Below, piece after piece: positions 1-9,383 of a stretch of 64,000 nt of DNA (position 1 is the first letter of the stretch; the number at the start of each line of letters is the position of its first letter). The notes under the pieces are model-generated. The model was not told the DNA's origin. It saw only the letters and a list, made by a program, of their open reading frames with translations, and ran no database searches. This stretch comes from Rhizobiales bacterium dw_265 (lineage in GTDB: Bacteria; Pseudomonadota; Alphaproteobacteria; Micropepsales; Micropepsaceae): positions 705,656 to 769,655 of the forward strand of contig JAAVUU010000003.1 of NCBI GenBank assembly GCA_018449595.1. Direction: 5' to 3'. The position numbers were made by a program, and so were the translations under genes.

Positions 1-933
1 CTCCATGGCGATCCTGCAGACCCCCGCATTCTTTCGGAGTCCAGGGCGTCGCAAAAGGCTTACGCCAAAGCGGCGAAGCTCACCGGCCCAACCTGGGAGC
101 CGGTGGAAATTCCCTACGAGGGCACCACGCTGCCCGGATATTTCTACAAGGTCGACAATTCCGGCCAGCCGCGTCCCACACTGATCTTCCACGGTGGATT
201 CGACTCGAGTCTTGAGGAGCTTTTCTATTTCGGCGCCGCAGCGGCGGTGCGGCGCGGCTATAACTGCCTGACCTTTGACGGCCCGGGACAGGGGGCGCCG
301 ATCCGTAAGCAACATCTCCATTTCCGGTATGACTGGGAAGCGGTGGTGACGCCTGCCGTGGACTATGCCCTGACTAGGCCGGATGTCGACGGAGACCACT
401 TAGCACTCATGGGCATGAGCATGGGAGGCTATCTCGCTGCTCGTGCCGCGGCTTTCGAGCATAGGTTTCGCGCGGCTATCTTCTTTGACGGCATGTACGA
501 CTTTCGGGGTCTGCTGCCAAAAGAGGCTGTCGCCGCTCTCGACGCGGGCGACACGGTGCAGTGCGAGAATATCATTCAAGAAGGCATAGAGAACAGTACG
601 GCCCTGCGCTGGGCCGTACCACAGGGTGTGTGGTCGTTTGGGGCTTCAGGTATCGCTGATTTCATTACCAAAACGAAGCCATACTCGATGGATGGTATCG
701 CCCAACAGATTCAATGCCCTTGCTTGGTCATGGACGCTGAAGGCGACCAGTTCTCCCACGGTCAGCCGCAGAAAATCTACGATGCATTGCAATGTCCTAA
801 GCAACTTGTCCGATTTACCAGCGAAGATGGAGCCGAGAATCACTGCCAGTCTGGCGCCTTGGCTTACAAGGACGAAGTCGTCTTCAACTGGCTGGATGAA
901 ACGCTCGATCTGCACGACGGACGGAAAGGTTGA
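1..933 (+). CDS. alpha/beta hydrolase, 5' end cut off by the window
   Basis: The frame is open from base 1 to the stop at 931-933, so 310 residues are visible and the true start lies outside the window. The nucleophile elbow GMSMGG places the catalytic serine near visible residue 140. A VMDAEGDQF segment near 245 and an ENHCQ segment near 281 fit the acid and histidine. The N-terminal cap followed by a FHGG oxyanion segment resembles hydrolases of the 2,6-dihydroxypseudooxynicotine hydrolase/esterase type. The substrate cannot be read from sequence. It stands alone, with a convergent HxlR gene downstream. Confidence 0.85.
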   Translation, partial: LHGDPADPRILSESRASQKAYAKAAKLTGPTWEPVEIPYEGTTLPGYFYKVDNSGQPRPTLIFHGGFDSSLEELFYFGAAAAVRRGYNCLTFDGPGQGAPIRKQHLHFRYDWEAVVTPAVDYALTRPDVDGDHLALMGMSMGGYLAARAAAFEHRFRAAIFFDGMYDFRGLLPKEAVAALDAGDTVQCENIIQEGIENSTALRWAVPQGVWSFGASGIADFITKTKPYSMDGIAQQIQCPCLVMDAEGDQFSHGQPQKIYDALQCPKQLVRFTSEDGAENHCQSGALAYKDEVVFNWLDETLDLHDGRKG

Positions 934-1017
934 TTGGAAACTCTCCGTTCAGCCACAATGCCCTGGTGTTTGAAAACGGACGCGGGAAGCGACAGATATC
1001 CTCGGCGGTCCACGGGC

Positions 1018-1389
1018 TCACAAGCCGGACATCCCGTTGGCATCGTATCGTTGCTGACTGGCAGTTACTTCTTCCATGTGGGTTTCCGCCCAGATTCGCA
1101 GGGCGTCCAAGGTGGCGGCGAGCGTCTGTCCGAGGGGGGTGATGGCGTATTCGACCGTCACGGGCACCGTCGCAATCGCCTTGCGGCTCACCAGCCCGTC
1201 TCGCTCCAGAGACTTGAGGGTCTGCGATAGCATTTTTTGAGAAATGCCCTCAATGGCCCGACGTAACTGGTTGAAGCGCACGGGGGCGCCGATCAACAAC
1301 CCCAGCACCAGGACGGCCCATTTGTCGGCGACACGGTCGAGAATCATCCGTGTCGGACAGTTGCTGGCGTATGGGTTGTGAACAAGCAT
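1018..1389 (-). CDS. HxlR-family winged-helix transcriptional regulator
   Basis: The 123-residue protein has the HxlR layout: an N-terminal cysteine (SNCPTRMILDRVADKW), then a winged helix with FNQLRRAIEGISQKMLSQTL and LERDGLVSRK, then a C-terminal helix. Such proteins bind DNA as dimers and usually control an adjacent redox or detoxification gene. It is transcribed divergently from the NmrA-type oxidoreductase starting at 1493, which is a common pairing, so that gene is its likely target. Family assignment is firm; the signal sensed is unknown. Confidence 0.9.
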   Translation of the reverse strand: MLVHNPYASNCPTRMILDRVADKWAVLVLGLLIGAPVRFNQLRRAIEGISQKMLSQTLKSLERDGLVSRKAIATVPVTVEYAITPLGQTLAATLDALRIWAETHMEEVTASQQRYDANGMSGL

Positions 1390-1492
1390 GGCGGTTTCCT
1401 CGACGTAACCAAGTAAGGCTAAGGTGCCTTCTTCACACCAACCCCGTCAATGGATATCTAGTCACCATTGGAAACCACATGAGGAATTTACG

Positions 1493-2116
1493 ATGCATGT
1501 CGCTTTGATAGGGGCCACCGGGAATGCTGGGTCGCGAATCCTGGCCGAACTCGTCCGCCGCGGGCACTCCGTCACCGCGATCGTGCGCAACGTGGCCCGG
1601 GTACCCGCGTCACCCGGCGTAAAGGCCAAGTCCGGCGATGTCTTGGATGAGGCTGGCCTCGCCGTCCTTCTCAAAGGCCACGACGTGGTCATCAGCTCCG
1701 TGCATTTCGCGACGAGCGATCCGGCAAAGTTGGTCGCGGCAGTGCGGGCATCCGGTGTGCCGCGTTACCTCGTCGTGGGCGGCGCCGGCAGTCTCGAGGT
1801 CGCGCTGGGTACGTTCTCACTGGGCCTGAAACTCATCGATGCACCGAGCTTCCCAGAGGCATACAAGCAAGAGGCGGCAGCAGGATGCACATTTCTGAAC
1901 CTGCTGCGTGCTGAGACCGATCTGGACTGGACGTTTCTGTCGCCATCCGCGATGTTCGTTCCCGGCGAGCGAACCGGAAAATTCCGCCTCGGCACTGACC
2001 TGCTTCTATCGAACGAGCAAGGCAGCAGCATCTCCTTCGAGGACTACGCCAGCGCACTGGTTGACGAGCTGGAAAATCCGGCACACGCGCGCAAGCGTTT
2101 CACTGTTGGATACTGA
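1493..2116 (+). CDS. NmrA-like NAD(P)-binding oxidoreductase
   Basis: A 207-residue protein opening with MHVALIGATGNAGSRIL, the Rossmann GxxGxxG dinucleotide-binding turn of the atypical SDR/NmrA group. I choose ATG 1493 over an upstream in-frame start because GAGGAA at 1481-1486 gives a ribosome site and the Rossmann strand begins immediately. Later segments (VVISSVHFA, RYLVVGGAGSLEV, DLDWTFLSPS) match NAD(P)H-binding proteins of this class. It is divergent from the HxlR regulator at 1389, so it is probably induced through that regulator. The physiological substrate is unknown. Confidence 0.88.
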   Translation: MHVALIGATGNAGSRILAELVRRGHSVTAIVRNVARVPASPGVKAKSGDVLDEAGLAVLLKGHDVVISSVHFATSDPAKLVAAVRASGVPRYLVVGGAGSLEVALGTFSLGLKLIDAPSFPEAYKQEAAAGCTFLNLLRAETDLDWTFLSPSAMFVPGERTGKFRLGTDLLLSNEQGSSISFEDYASALVDELENPAHARKRFTVGY

Positions 2117-2175
2117 ACTTCGGCGCACGGAACGAGGCCGATCTGGATCGGAACGGCACAACCTGCCTGATCCCA

Positions 2176-3261
2176 TCAATACGGCTTGCCGCCTTTCTCC
2201 ATCACGAAGCCTGACGGCGGCGCAGAAACGCCGTTCACGCTTGTGCCGCCATTAAGGATGGCAGGTGCCATAGCCAGCATGCTTTGCGGAAAGCCAAATT
2301 TCGGCTGGGTCAGCGCATCGAGCGTCGCGATTTCACCAGCACTTAGTTTGAAATCGAGCGCTTTGATGTTGTCTTCCAGCTGAGGGAGACGCCGCGCACC
2401 GATAATCGGTGACGTGACGCCCGGCTTGGCCAGAAGCCAAGCGAGCGAGACGGCCGCCACGGATGTGTCGTGAGCCTTGGCTATCGTCTCGAGTTGGTCG
2501 ATCACCGCATAAGTCTTCTCGCTTAGAGAACCGTCGAGGAATGCCGCGCGATCACCCTTGACCTTGCCTGCGTTGGCTCGGGTGTATTTGCCGCTCAGCG
2601 CGCCGCTCTTGAGAGGCGACCAGGGCGTGATGCCAAGATTGAACTCCAGCGCGAGCGGAACGAGATCCTGTTCGACTGTGCGCTCAAGGAGGGAGTATTC
2701 GATCTGCAGCGCCACGAAAGCTGACCACCCTCGAAAGTGTGCAATTGTATTGGCTTGAGCAATCTTCCAAGCCGGGGTGTCGGAGACGCCGATATAGCGG
2801 ACCTTGCCGGCGCGAACCAGGTCGTCCAGCGCCGCCATAGTCTCCTCGATGGGCGTGTTCTGGTCCCACATGTGTAGCCAGTAGAGATCGATATAGTCGG
2901 TCTGCAGGCGGCGCAACGAATTCTCGGCCGCGTTGACGATGGCCTTGCGGCTGGAACCGCCGCCATTGGGATCTCCCGGATAGAGGTTGCCGCTGAATTT
3001 GGTCGCGATCACCAGCCGATCGCGCCGCGCCTTGTCTCGCCCGATATGATCGCCGAGAATTTTTTCCGAATGGCTCTTGGTGTAGAAATTCGCGGTGTCG
3101 ATGAAATTGCCGCCAAGCTCGATATAGCGGTCTACGATCTGCTTGGATTCCTCGACCGATGAACCCCATCCGAGGTCTTCGCCGAAGGTCATGGTTCCCA
3201 GGCAGAACGGGCTCACGCGGAGCCCGGAACGGCCAAGCGTGATGTAGTGTTCAAGTGCCAT
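2176..3261 (-). CDS. aldo/keto reductase
   Basis: A 361-residue NADPH-dependent aldo/keto reductase of the general-stress (YajO/Tas/YghZ-like) type. The catalytic tetrad is visible as D55 and Y60 (FIDTANFY), K88 (VIATKF) and H130 (LYWLHMWD). The C-terminal cofactor segment SPIIGARRLPQLEDNI is present. The length is slightly above the usual 320-350 because of a C-terminal tail. It is a single gene convergent with the NmrA-type oxidoreductase. It should reduce aldehydes or ketones in the cytoplasm; the exact substrate is not readable. Confidence 0.92.
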   Translation of the reverse strand: MALEHYITLGRSGLRVSPFCLGTMTFGEDLGWGSSVEESKQIVDRYIELGGNFIDTANFYTKSHSEKILGDHIGRDKARRDRLVIATKFSGNLYPGDPNGGGSSRKAIVNAAENSLRRLQTDYIDLYWLHMWDQNTPIEETMAALDDLVRAGKVRYIGVSDTPAWKIAQANTIAHFRGWSAFVALQIEYSLLERTVEQDLVPLALEFNLGITPWSPLKSGALSGKYTRANAGKVKGDRAAFLDGSLSEKTYAVIDQLETIAKAHDTSVAAVSLAWLLAKPGVTSPIIGARRLPQLEDNIKALDFKLSAGEIATLDALTQPKFGFPQSMLAMAPAILNGGTSVNGVSAPPSGFVMEKGGKPY

Positions 3262-3625
3262 GGTATATCCTTCGCAACTTTGGTACGTTATTCCGATAGT
3301 TCAATTATGCCCTAAGTTATCTCGGTACGTAACGGCATCTGTTGACGCCAATCGGAAAACTCTGACGGTATTCGCCGGTGCGGGAAAATTCTTTTCGTTT
3401 TTGCTCAAACCCTTAGAATGACAAAATACAGTTGAGTGGGACGTGCAACCGAACAGGATGCTTCCGGTGTAGGAACGCTTGAATGGTGCCCATGATCGAT
3501 AGCGCTGCCCGTGCGCAAGGAAAACCAGTCGGGGGCGGCAAGGCGGCGGCCTGCACGCGTTAGGACCAAAAGCCCCCCTTTCAATCGAAATCCTTCGCGA
3601 GGGACGTCCGGCATATTTCGGCACA
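3262..3625. other. intergenic stretch, no gene supported
   Basis: About 360 bases between two minus-strand genes, the aldo/keto reductase and the upstream LysR gene. Short open frames exist here but show no recognisable protein and overlap one another. It presumably holds the aldo/keto reductase promoter. I see no repeat or RNA gene. Confidence 0.5.
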
Positions 3626-4507
3626 TTACCGAAGCATGTCGATGAAGACGCTCAAAGCAGCCGGCACGTTGCGGCGGCCAGGATGATACAGGCAGAACCC
3701 CGGCGACGATGGCATCCAATCATTCAATACGGAGACGAGGCGACCAGACGCCAGGTCATCTCTGACGTGTGCCTCCCACATATAGGCGAGGCCTGCATCG
3801 GCCAACGCCGCGTCGCGCGTGAGCGTGGGTTCGTCCAGAGTCAAGGAGCCGGGCGCGTCAATCGTCAACGCCTGGCCTTGCTTTTCGAACTCCCAGCGAT
3901 ACAGCGGCCCGCTCGGCCAGCGGGCGCGGATGCAACGATGCGCCATGAGATCGCCCGGCTTGGCCGGCGCGGGATGGTCCCGCAGATAGGCTGGCGATCC
4001 GACGACGACGAAGCGCAATTCGGGGCCGAACGGCACAGCGATCATGTCGGCCGGCACAGCATCCCGCGTGCGGATGCCCGCATCGAAGCCCTTGGCCACG
4101 ATGTCGATCAGATGTGCGTCGGTGACGATATCGACCCTGACCTCAGGGTAGCGTCGCTGGAACTCCAGCACCACGGGCACGAGTATCTGCCGCGCCGCCG
4201 CGACCGCGCAGTTGAGACGCAGCGTGCCAGCGGGGCGACCGCGCCGGCTGTTCGTAGCATCCATCGCGGTATGGATATCAGATAGCGCCGGTCCTACTGC
4301 GGCGATGAACTGCTCGCCGGCCTCCGAGAGGGAAACGCTTCGCGTCGTGCGGTTGAACAGCCGCACGCCAAGCCGCGCCTCCAACCCGGCGACGGCATTG
4401 CTGACGCTGGTTGCTGAAACCCCAAGCTCTATAGCCGCAGCGCGGAAACCGCCAAGGCGGGCGACTGCCAAAACCGTGTCCAATTCCACAAGCCCTGACC
4501 GGTTCAT
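3626..4507 (-). CDS. LysR-family transcriptional regulator
   Basis: 293 residues. The N-terminal winged helix (residues 1-60: FRAAAIELGVSATSVSNAVA, LEARLGVRLFNRTTRSVSLS) is typical LysR, and the rest is the periplasmic-binding-like effector domain. It diverges from the aldehyde dehydrogenase operon at 4612, with an inverted repeat (TTATC-N8-GATAA, 4548-4565) in the shared promoter region. By the usual LysR rule it regulates that operon in response to a substrate or product of the pathway. The effector is unknown. Confidence 0.92.
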   Translation of the reverse strand: MNRSGLVELDTVLAVARLGGFRAAAIELGVSATSVSNAVAGLEARLGVRLFNRTTRSVSLSEAGEQFIAAVGPALSDIHTAMDATNSRRGRPAGTLRLNCAVAAARQILVPVVLEFQRRYPEVRVDIVTDAHLIDIVAKGFDAGIRTRDAVPADMIAVPFGPELRFVVVGSPAYLRDHPAPAKPGDLMAHRCIRARWPSGPLYRWEFEKQGQALTIDAPGSLTLDEPTLTRDAALADAGLAYMWEAHVRDDLASGRLVSVLNDWMPSSPGFCLYHPGRRNVPAALSVFIDMLR

Positions 4508-4547
4508 TGTCCTGATTTTCGGATCACGCTGTCACGAATTGTCCAGC

Positions 4548-4565
4548 TTATCGTGGCAATGATAA
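4548..4565. promoter_or_regulatory. inverted repeat between divergent LysR and dehydrogenase genes
   Basis: TTATC at 4548-4552 and GATAA at 4561-4565 form a perfect 5-bp inverted repeat with an 8-base spacer, 47 bases ahead of the dehydrogenase start. The location suits a LysR operator. The spacing is not the canonical T-N11-A, so this is only a candidate. Confidence 0.35.
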
Positions 4566-4611
4566 CGATTTATCTTCGTGGCTGCAAAGAGATCGAATGA
4601 AAGGATGCACC

Positions 4612-6042
4612 ATGCGGACGGTCGAACGGATTTATATCGACGGTGCTTTCGTGACGCCGCATGGCACGGAGATGTTCGACCTGTTCGATCCGGCGCGTGG
4701 CGAGGTGATCGGTCAGGTGCGGCTAGCGGACGCCGAAGATGCCCGTCTGGCGATCCAAGCCGCCAAGCGCGCCTTGCTGTCTTATGCCCGCACCGGCAAG
4801 GCGGAACGGCTTGAGCTGCTGCGCGCTCTGCACGACGCCGTACTGTCGAGGGCTGCTGACCTCGAAGAGGCGACGATCCTGGAATATGGCGCGCCGGTGG
4901 CGCGGGCCCGGTGGACGGCACGCTATGCCGCGGAATCCTTCCTCAACGCTGCGAAAACTCTGGAGGCCTACAGCTTCACCCGCCCGGCTGGAGTTTCCGA
5001 GGTTGTCATGGAGCCGGTCGGGGTGGCCGGGCTGATTACGCCCTGGAACGCCAATGCCGGGTTCATCTGCAACAAGCTCGCCTATGCCCTTGCGGCCGGC
5101 TGCACGGCGGTGATCAAGCCCAGCGAGATGAGCGCGTTGCAGACGGAGATCGTCACCGAGGCCTTGCACGCGGCGGGCGCACCGGCTGGCCTGTTCAACA
5201 TCGTGACGGGTCGCGGCGACGTGGTGGGCTCGGAACTCACGACAAGTCCGGACATCGCCAAGATCTCGTTCACCGGATCGACCACCGTAGGTAAGGCGAT
5301 CATGAAAGCGGCCGCAGACACCGTGAAGCGGGTCACTCTGGAACTGGGCGGCAAGTCGCCGAGCCTCATTTTGGAGGACGCCGATCTCGAAGCGGCTGTA
5401 CCGATGGCCATCATGGCGGGATTCCAGAACAGCGGTCAGGCCTGTCTCGCGGGCACGCGCATTCTCGTGCCGGAGAAGCGGCTGTCCGACGTGCTACCCC
5501 TGGCGAAAGCGGCGATGACGGCGACGAAAGTCGGTGACCTGCGCGACCCCGCCACCGCAATCGGGCCCTTGGTCAATGCAAAGCAGTATGAGCGGGTGCA
5601 GCGCTACATCCGTCTTGGGATCGAGGCGGGCGCGACTCTGATTGCCGGGGGCGAGGGCCATCCCGATGGGCTCGGGGGATATTTCGCGAGGCCCACGCTG
5701 TTCGCCAATGTCACCAATGAGATGACCATCGCCCGAGAGGAGATCTTCGGGCCGGTGCTATGCATCATTACCTATCGCGATGAGGACGAAGCCGTCGCCA
5801 TCGCCAACGACACCGATTATGGCCTCTCTTCGTATGTGTTCTCGTCCGATCTGGTCCGTGCGCGGGCGATCGCCGTGCGACTGCAGACTGGGCGCGTGGT
5901 GATCAACGGCGCACCGCATGATCCACTGGCGCCGTTCGGTGGATACAAGCAATCCGGCATTGGGCGGGAGTATGGCGTATTTGGCCTCGAAGCCTTTCTT
6001 GAGGTCAAAGCGATCCTGGGCGTTGGGGTTTCACTGGCATGA
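4612..6042 (+). CDS. NAD(P)-dependent aldehyde dehydrogenase
   Basis: 476 residues from ATG 4612, preceded by AAAGGA with 6-base spacing; the upstream ATG at 4597 lacks a ribosome site. The general-base glutamate sits at about residue 244 (LELGGKSPS) and the catalytic cysteine at about 278 (NSGQACLAGT). The cofactor segments PWNANAGF and FTGSTTVG are present, so the enzyme should be active. Its stop overlaps the start of the carboxymuconolactone-decarboxylase-like gene (ATGA), so the two are translationally coupled. The pair probably oxidises an aldehyde intermediate of a degradative pathway controlled by the divergent LysR gene. Confidence 0.93.
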   Translation: MRTVERIYIDGAFVTPHGTEMFDLFDPARGEVIGQVRLADAEDARLAIQAAKRALLSYARTGKAERLELLRALHDAVLSRAADLEEATILEYGAPVARARWTARYAAESFLNAAKTLEAYSFTRPAGVSEVVMEPVGVAGLITPWNANAGFICNKLAYALAAGCTAVIKPSEMSALQTEIVTEALHAAGAPAGLFNIVTGRGDVVGSELTTSPDIAKISFTGSTTVGKAIMKAAADTVKRVTLELGGKSPSLILEDADLEAAVPMAIMAGFQNSGQACLAGTRILVPEKRLSDVLPLAKAAMTATKVGDLRDPATAIGPLVNAKQYERVQRYIRLGIEAGATLIAGGEGHPDGLGGYFARPTLFANVTNEMTIAREEIFGPVLCIITYRDEDEAVAIANDTDYGLSSYVFSSDLVRARAIAVRLQTGRVVINGAPHDPLAPFGGYKQSGIGREYGVFGLEAFLEVKAILGVGVSLA

Positions 6043-6467
6043 CAGACGAACTGGATTCCACCCGTCAGGGTGTCTTGGACGGCCTCGCGGTCTATGCCGG
6101 GCTGCGAGGCACGGAGCGCGCCGAAGCGATGCGGCGAACGGTCGAGTCTGGCGATGTCGGATCGACCATGACCGCGATGTCGATGGAGTTCGTATTTGGC
6201 CAGGTCTGGTCGCGCGGCGTACTTGGCGCCAAACAACGCAGCCTCGTGACGATCGCTATCCTGATCGCCCTGCGACAGACGGAAGAACTCAAGAACCATA
6301 TCCGTCTTGGCTTGACGAACGGTCTGACCGTCCGCCAGATCGAGGAGGTGACGATCCAGGCGGCCGCTTATGCCGGCTTTCCCGCTGCCCACACTGCCAG
6401 CAACGCCATCCACGAGGTGCTGCAAGACCCATTCTCTGCACCGCCCGGGGAACCACAGCTCCGATGA
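6039..6467 (+). CDS. carboxymuconolactone decarboxylase (CMD) family protein
   Basis: 142 residues with the all-helical CMD/PcaC fold signature: RSLVTIAILIALRQTEELKNH, then GLTVRQIEEVTIQAAAYAGFPAAHTA. True gamma-carboxymuconolactone decarboxylase has this length. The family also contains AhpD-like peroxidases, but the CxxC redox pair of that branch is absent. The gene overlaps the end of the aldehyde dehydrogenase by four bases, indicating a two-gene operon. The reaction is not certain. Confidence 0.85.
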   Translation: MTDELDSTRQGVLDGLAVYAGLRGTERAEAMRRTVESGDVGSTMTAMSMEFVFGQVWSRGVLGAKQRSLVTIAILIALRQTEELKNHIRLGLTNGLTVRQIEEVTIQAAAYAGFPAAHTASNAIHEVLQDPFSAPPGEPQLR

Positions 6468-6563
6468 CCTGTCTGCCCGATTCCGCGAACCGGCCTGCAA
6501 CGTGACGGAGATGCCATCGAATGTTCACAACGGCCAGGTAGGGGCCGCGGCCGGGCAGGGCGA

Positions 6564-6872
6564 CTGCTGCATCACTCAGACCGTGGCAGCCAATACACCA
6601 GCGAGCAGTTCCTGCAGCTGATGGCCGACCATGGCGTCACATGTTCGATGATCCGGTCGAGCAATTGCTGGGACAATGCGGCGATGGAGAGCTTCTTCTC
6701 CGCGCTGAAGACCGAGCGCACGGCCCGCAAGACCTATCGAACCGGAGACGATGCCAGAGCCGATGTGTTCGACGACATCGAACGCTTCTACAATCCCAAG
6801 CGGCTGCACTCGATTATCGGTTATATGAGCCCAATGGACTTCGAGATGAAGGCAGGACTAGCACAAGCGAGT
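6564..6872 (+). pseudogene. IS3-family transposase (OrfB) C-terminal fragment, copy 1
   Basis: The frame reads HHSDRGSQYTSEQF at 6570-6611, the second DDE aspartate region of IS3 OrfB. It continues through SNCWDNAAMESFF, with the catalytic glutamate, and YNPKRLHS to GYMSPMDFE. The N-terminal two thirds and the OrfA gene are absent, and no terminal inverted repeats are evident. The reading frame runs past the expected stop. A closely similar fragment in the same orientation lies at 37252-37533, so the two bracket the integrative-element region. Confidence 0.85.
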
Positions 6873-7007
6873 GTCATCCGAACCGGGTGCAGGCCACCTC
6901 TACCGTCGGACCTAACAATCGTATCAAGGTCGGACCGTACCTTGGTGAGCCGTCCACCTTTCGGTTCGGCCTCGGGCCGCTGGAGAGGCGAGGCGCGCCG
7001 CGCGTGA

Positions 7008-7223
7008 TTATCGCGCGGACTTGCGCTTGGCGCTTGCGCGTGAGTTGAGGGAAATACCCAGCGCCATGGCCTTCTGCCGAAGTGCGGGAACGGAGCGCTT
7101 GACCTTCAATTTCCTCACGATGCGGGCTACCGGAATCTTCTGCCGCGCGAGACTCTTGAATTCGCGAATATCTTCCTTGCTCCAGGGGCGCCGCTTGATT
7201 CTCTTTTTGATCGTCTTTGCCAT
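7008..7223 (-). CDS. small basic DNA-binding-like protein
   Basis: About 71 residues from ATG 7223, which follows AAGGAG at 5-base spacing. The protein is very basic and contains a SANT/Myb-like helical segment: RRPWSKEDIREFKSLARQK, then VARIVRKLKVK and VPALRQKAMALG. Short proteins of this type are common in alphaproteobacteria without a known function; the pattern suggests DNA binding. It sits just inside the left IS remnant. Confidence 0.65.
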   Translation of the reverse strand: MAKTIKKRIKRRPWSKEDIREFKSLARQKIPVARIVRKLKVKRSVPALRQKAMALGISLNSRASAKRKSAR

Positions 7224-7465
7224 TCTCACTCCTTGTTTGTTTCGGGCCTCGACCTATCTGTCGAGAGGTGTTGGCCTATAGCATGGGTTGGTTGGAGTTA
7301 TTGTTACCAACCGCATCATGTGACCGCGCGCATCGAGGCGACTTTGTATTTGTTTGTTAGCGATGCCGCAACCGCGAAACATCGTCATGCACCTGTCGCT
7401 AAAATTCATTGGACGGGGATTGCATCTCGATCTTCAATCGGCCGGGGGCATTCAGGGAGCCTCGC

Positions 7466-7654
7466 GTGGATAATTATGAAATCCGCATTGTGAAGAAGGG
7501 ACGGCACCCGGTGATCATCGCGGTTGCCCATGCCAGCGATTATGCCGCCGTGCGGCGGGCGCAATCGCTCGCCGACCAGGAAGACGAAGTCGAGGTCTGG
7601 CGCGATCTGAGTTGTCTTTACTCGACACGAACGGCTGAGACACGGACTTTCTGA
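7466..7654 (+). CDS. small conserved hypothetical protein
   Basis: 62 residues if translation begins at GTG 7466, which has GGGAG six bases upstream; a longer version from 7409 has no ribosome site. The sequence (DNYEIRIVKKGRHPVIIAV, SDYAAVRRAQSLA, EVEVWRDLSCLY) looks like a compact alpha/beta domain and resembles small uncharacterised proteins of alphaproteobacteria. It is convergent with the relaxase gene, with one base between the stops. No function can be assigned. Confidence 0.5.
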   Translation: MDNYEIRIVKKGRHPVIIAVAHASDYAAVRRAQSLADQEDEVEVWRDLSCLYSTRTAETRTF

Positions 7655-7655
7655 A

Positions 7656-9383
7656 TCACAGGCCGAGATCGCGCTTGCGCTCGAAACTCCATTCGATTCC
7701 GTTCTCGCGCATCCGGCCCTTCACTTCGCCGCCAAGATGTTGATCCAGCGCCGGCCGCCACGGCACCAACTGGAAGCCTAGCCCATCATCGATCATGGCG
7801 AAGCGGCCGGACGCCAGCACGATGCGGGTGCGATAGGTTCCTGCAACGTGATCGCCTTCCGCTGATGGCTGGTGGACGAGATGGCTTTCATCGGCGATCC
7901 TGGTGATGGCGTTGTCCAGTTCTGCCTTGCGCAAGGTGGTGATCAAATCGCGCGCAAAAGCGATACCCTGGGCGCGGCGGCGGGCAAGACCTTCCGCCAC
8001 CAGGAAATCGGCACGCTTTTCCATCGCCGTACTCACCTCAGCCCCGAAGGCTGAATTGCTGGCGACCGCGTCCTGGTCCAGCAGACGCCGGTCCAGCCAG
8101 GTGGCCCCCCGCGCCGTCACTTGTTGTTCGATGGTCAGATCGGAGCGAACGGCGAGGGATAGCCGACCCTTGCCCCTGCCGTCCTCATAGGAGCGGGTTT
8201 CAACGATGGCGCCCGGTCCAGCGTCGCCGGTCACGTCCAGATCGGTGAAGCGGATATGATGGGTGCGGCCGTCCACACCCTCGACGACGGCATAGGCTGT
8301 GCCCTTGAGTTCGTCGTGTAGACCGCGCTCAACCAGGCGGCCCAGGATCGGCTCGGCGGGCGTGCCGCCATGCAATGCAAAATTGGAGACATCCGGTTCC
8401 CCGCCGCCATGGCTCATGGCGCGGTGCATGGTCTTGATGATGTCGCCCCGAATGCCGAGATCGCGCAGCGTCTGCTCCATACCAGGTTTGAAGGTCCATT
8501 GGCCCACCGCGATCTGCTCGGCTAGGTCCAGCTTTTCCAGTTTGGCCGCCCGCCCCACCAGCAGGAGACGCAGTTCGCGGTCTTCGCCGCTGGAATCCGG
8601 CCTCAGGTCCGCGATGCCGGCGCCGTCATCTGCCGCGGCTTGCAGCACCCGGTCCAGGCCCGTCCAGCGTTCGGCTTCCACCTCCCTTTCGAGGGCGGTT
8701 TTCACTTCGAGCGGACTGCGGGTACCAAGCTCCAGGGTGACGAGTTGGGAGGCGCGGGCGCGCATCCCGAAGCTGATGTAATCCCGGCTGATCACCAGAT
8801 CCTGGCCTTCGTCGGTCACGCCCCGGACCAGGATGTGGATATGCGGGTTGTCCGTGTTCCAGTGGTCCACCGCAATCCAGTCGAGTTTGGTGTCCAGGTC
8901 GCGTTCGACATTGCGCATAAAATCGCGCGTGAAGTCGCGCAGGTCCACCATCGTTGGTGCGTCCTCCGGGGAGACGATAAAGCGAAAGTGATGGCGGTCG
9001 TCGGCACAGCGTTCCGCGAAGGCTTTTTCGTCGGTGACTTCCTGGGTGGCATCGAACATCCGGGCCTTGGTGCCGTCGTGGGTGACACCTTCGCGGCGCA
9101 GATAGGAAATGTGATTGGACAGCGGTGCCGAACGGAAGCGGGTTCCGAACTGGCGCACGACCCTGCCCTTGATGACCACGCGGCGGGCATTCGAGCGAAG
9201 ATTGAGCGCGGCGGCTGCGCGTCTCCCCCGCCCGAAGGTCGAGATGCGCCCGCGCTTTTTTCCGCCGCCAAATCGTTTGCCGGTGTGCCCGGCTTTTTTT
9301 GCGGCGCGCATCACCTGGCCGACAAAGGATTTGTCGCGGATGCGGCCGTGTTTGACCCGCAGGTCGTCGTCGCGGCTGGTCAT
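7656..9383 (-). CDS. relaxase/mobilization nuclease with DUF3363 domain (RlxS-like)
   Basis: 575 residues from MTSRDDDLRVKHGRI. An upstream in-frame start at 9512 is unlikely because the added residues look non-coding. A basic N-terminus (KKAGHTGKRFGGGKKRGR) precedes the HUH metal motif NPHIHILVRG near residue 180, then the DUF3363 region. This is the relaxase type found in alphaproteobacterial integrative elements. It should nick oriT and stay covalently attached to the transferred strand. It is the downstream gene of a minus-strand mobilization group with the lytic transglycosylase, TraF and DUF2840. No coupling protein or Trb/VirB genes are in the window. Confidence 0.92.
   Translation of the reverse strand: MTSRDDDLRVKHGRIRDKSFVGQVMRAAKKAGHTGKRFGGGKKRGRISTFGRGRRAAAALNLRSNARRVVIKGRVVRQFGTRFRSAPLSNHISYLRREGVTHDGTKARMFDATQEVTDEKAFAERCADDRHHFRFIVSPEDAPTMVDLRDFTRDFMRNVERDLDTKLDWIAVDHWNTDNPHIHILVRGVTDEGQDLVISRDYISFGMRARASQLVTLELGTRSPLEVKTALEREVEAERWTGLDRVLQAAADDGAGIADLRPDSSGEDRELRLLLVGRAAKLEKLDLAEQIAVGQWTFKPGMEQTLRDLGIRGDIIKTMHRAMSHGGGEPDVSNFALHGGTPAEPILGRLVERGLHDELKGTAYAVVEGVDGRTHHIRFTDLDVTGDAGPGAIVETRSYEDGRGKGRLSLAVRSDLTIEQQVTARGATWLDRRLLDQDAVASNSAFGAEVSTAMEKRADFLVAEGLARRRAQGIAFARDLITTLRKAELDNAITRIADESHLVHQPSAEGDHVAGTYRTRIVLASGRFAMIDDGLGFQLVPWRPALDQHLGGEVKGRMRENGIEWSFERKRDLGL

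Noticed and set aside
4548..4565. Canonical T-N11-A LysR box
   Set aside because: The inverted repeat is real but its spacing does not fit the canonical box, so it is listed only as a candidate operator.
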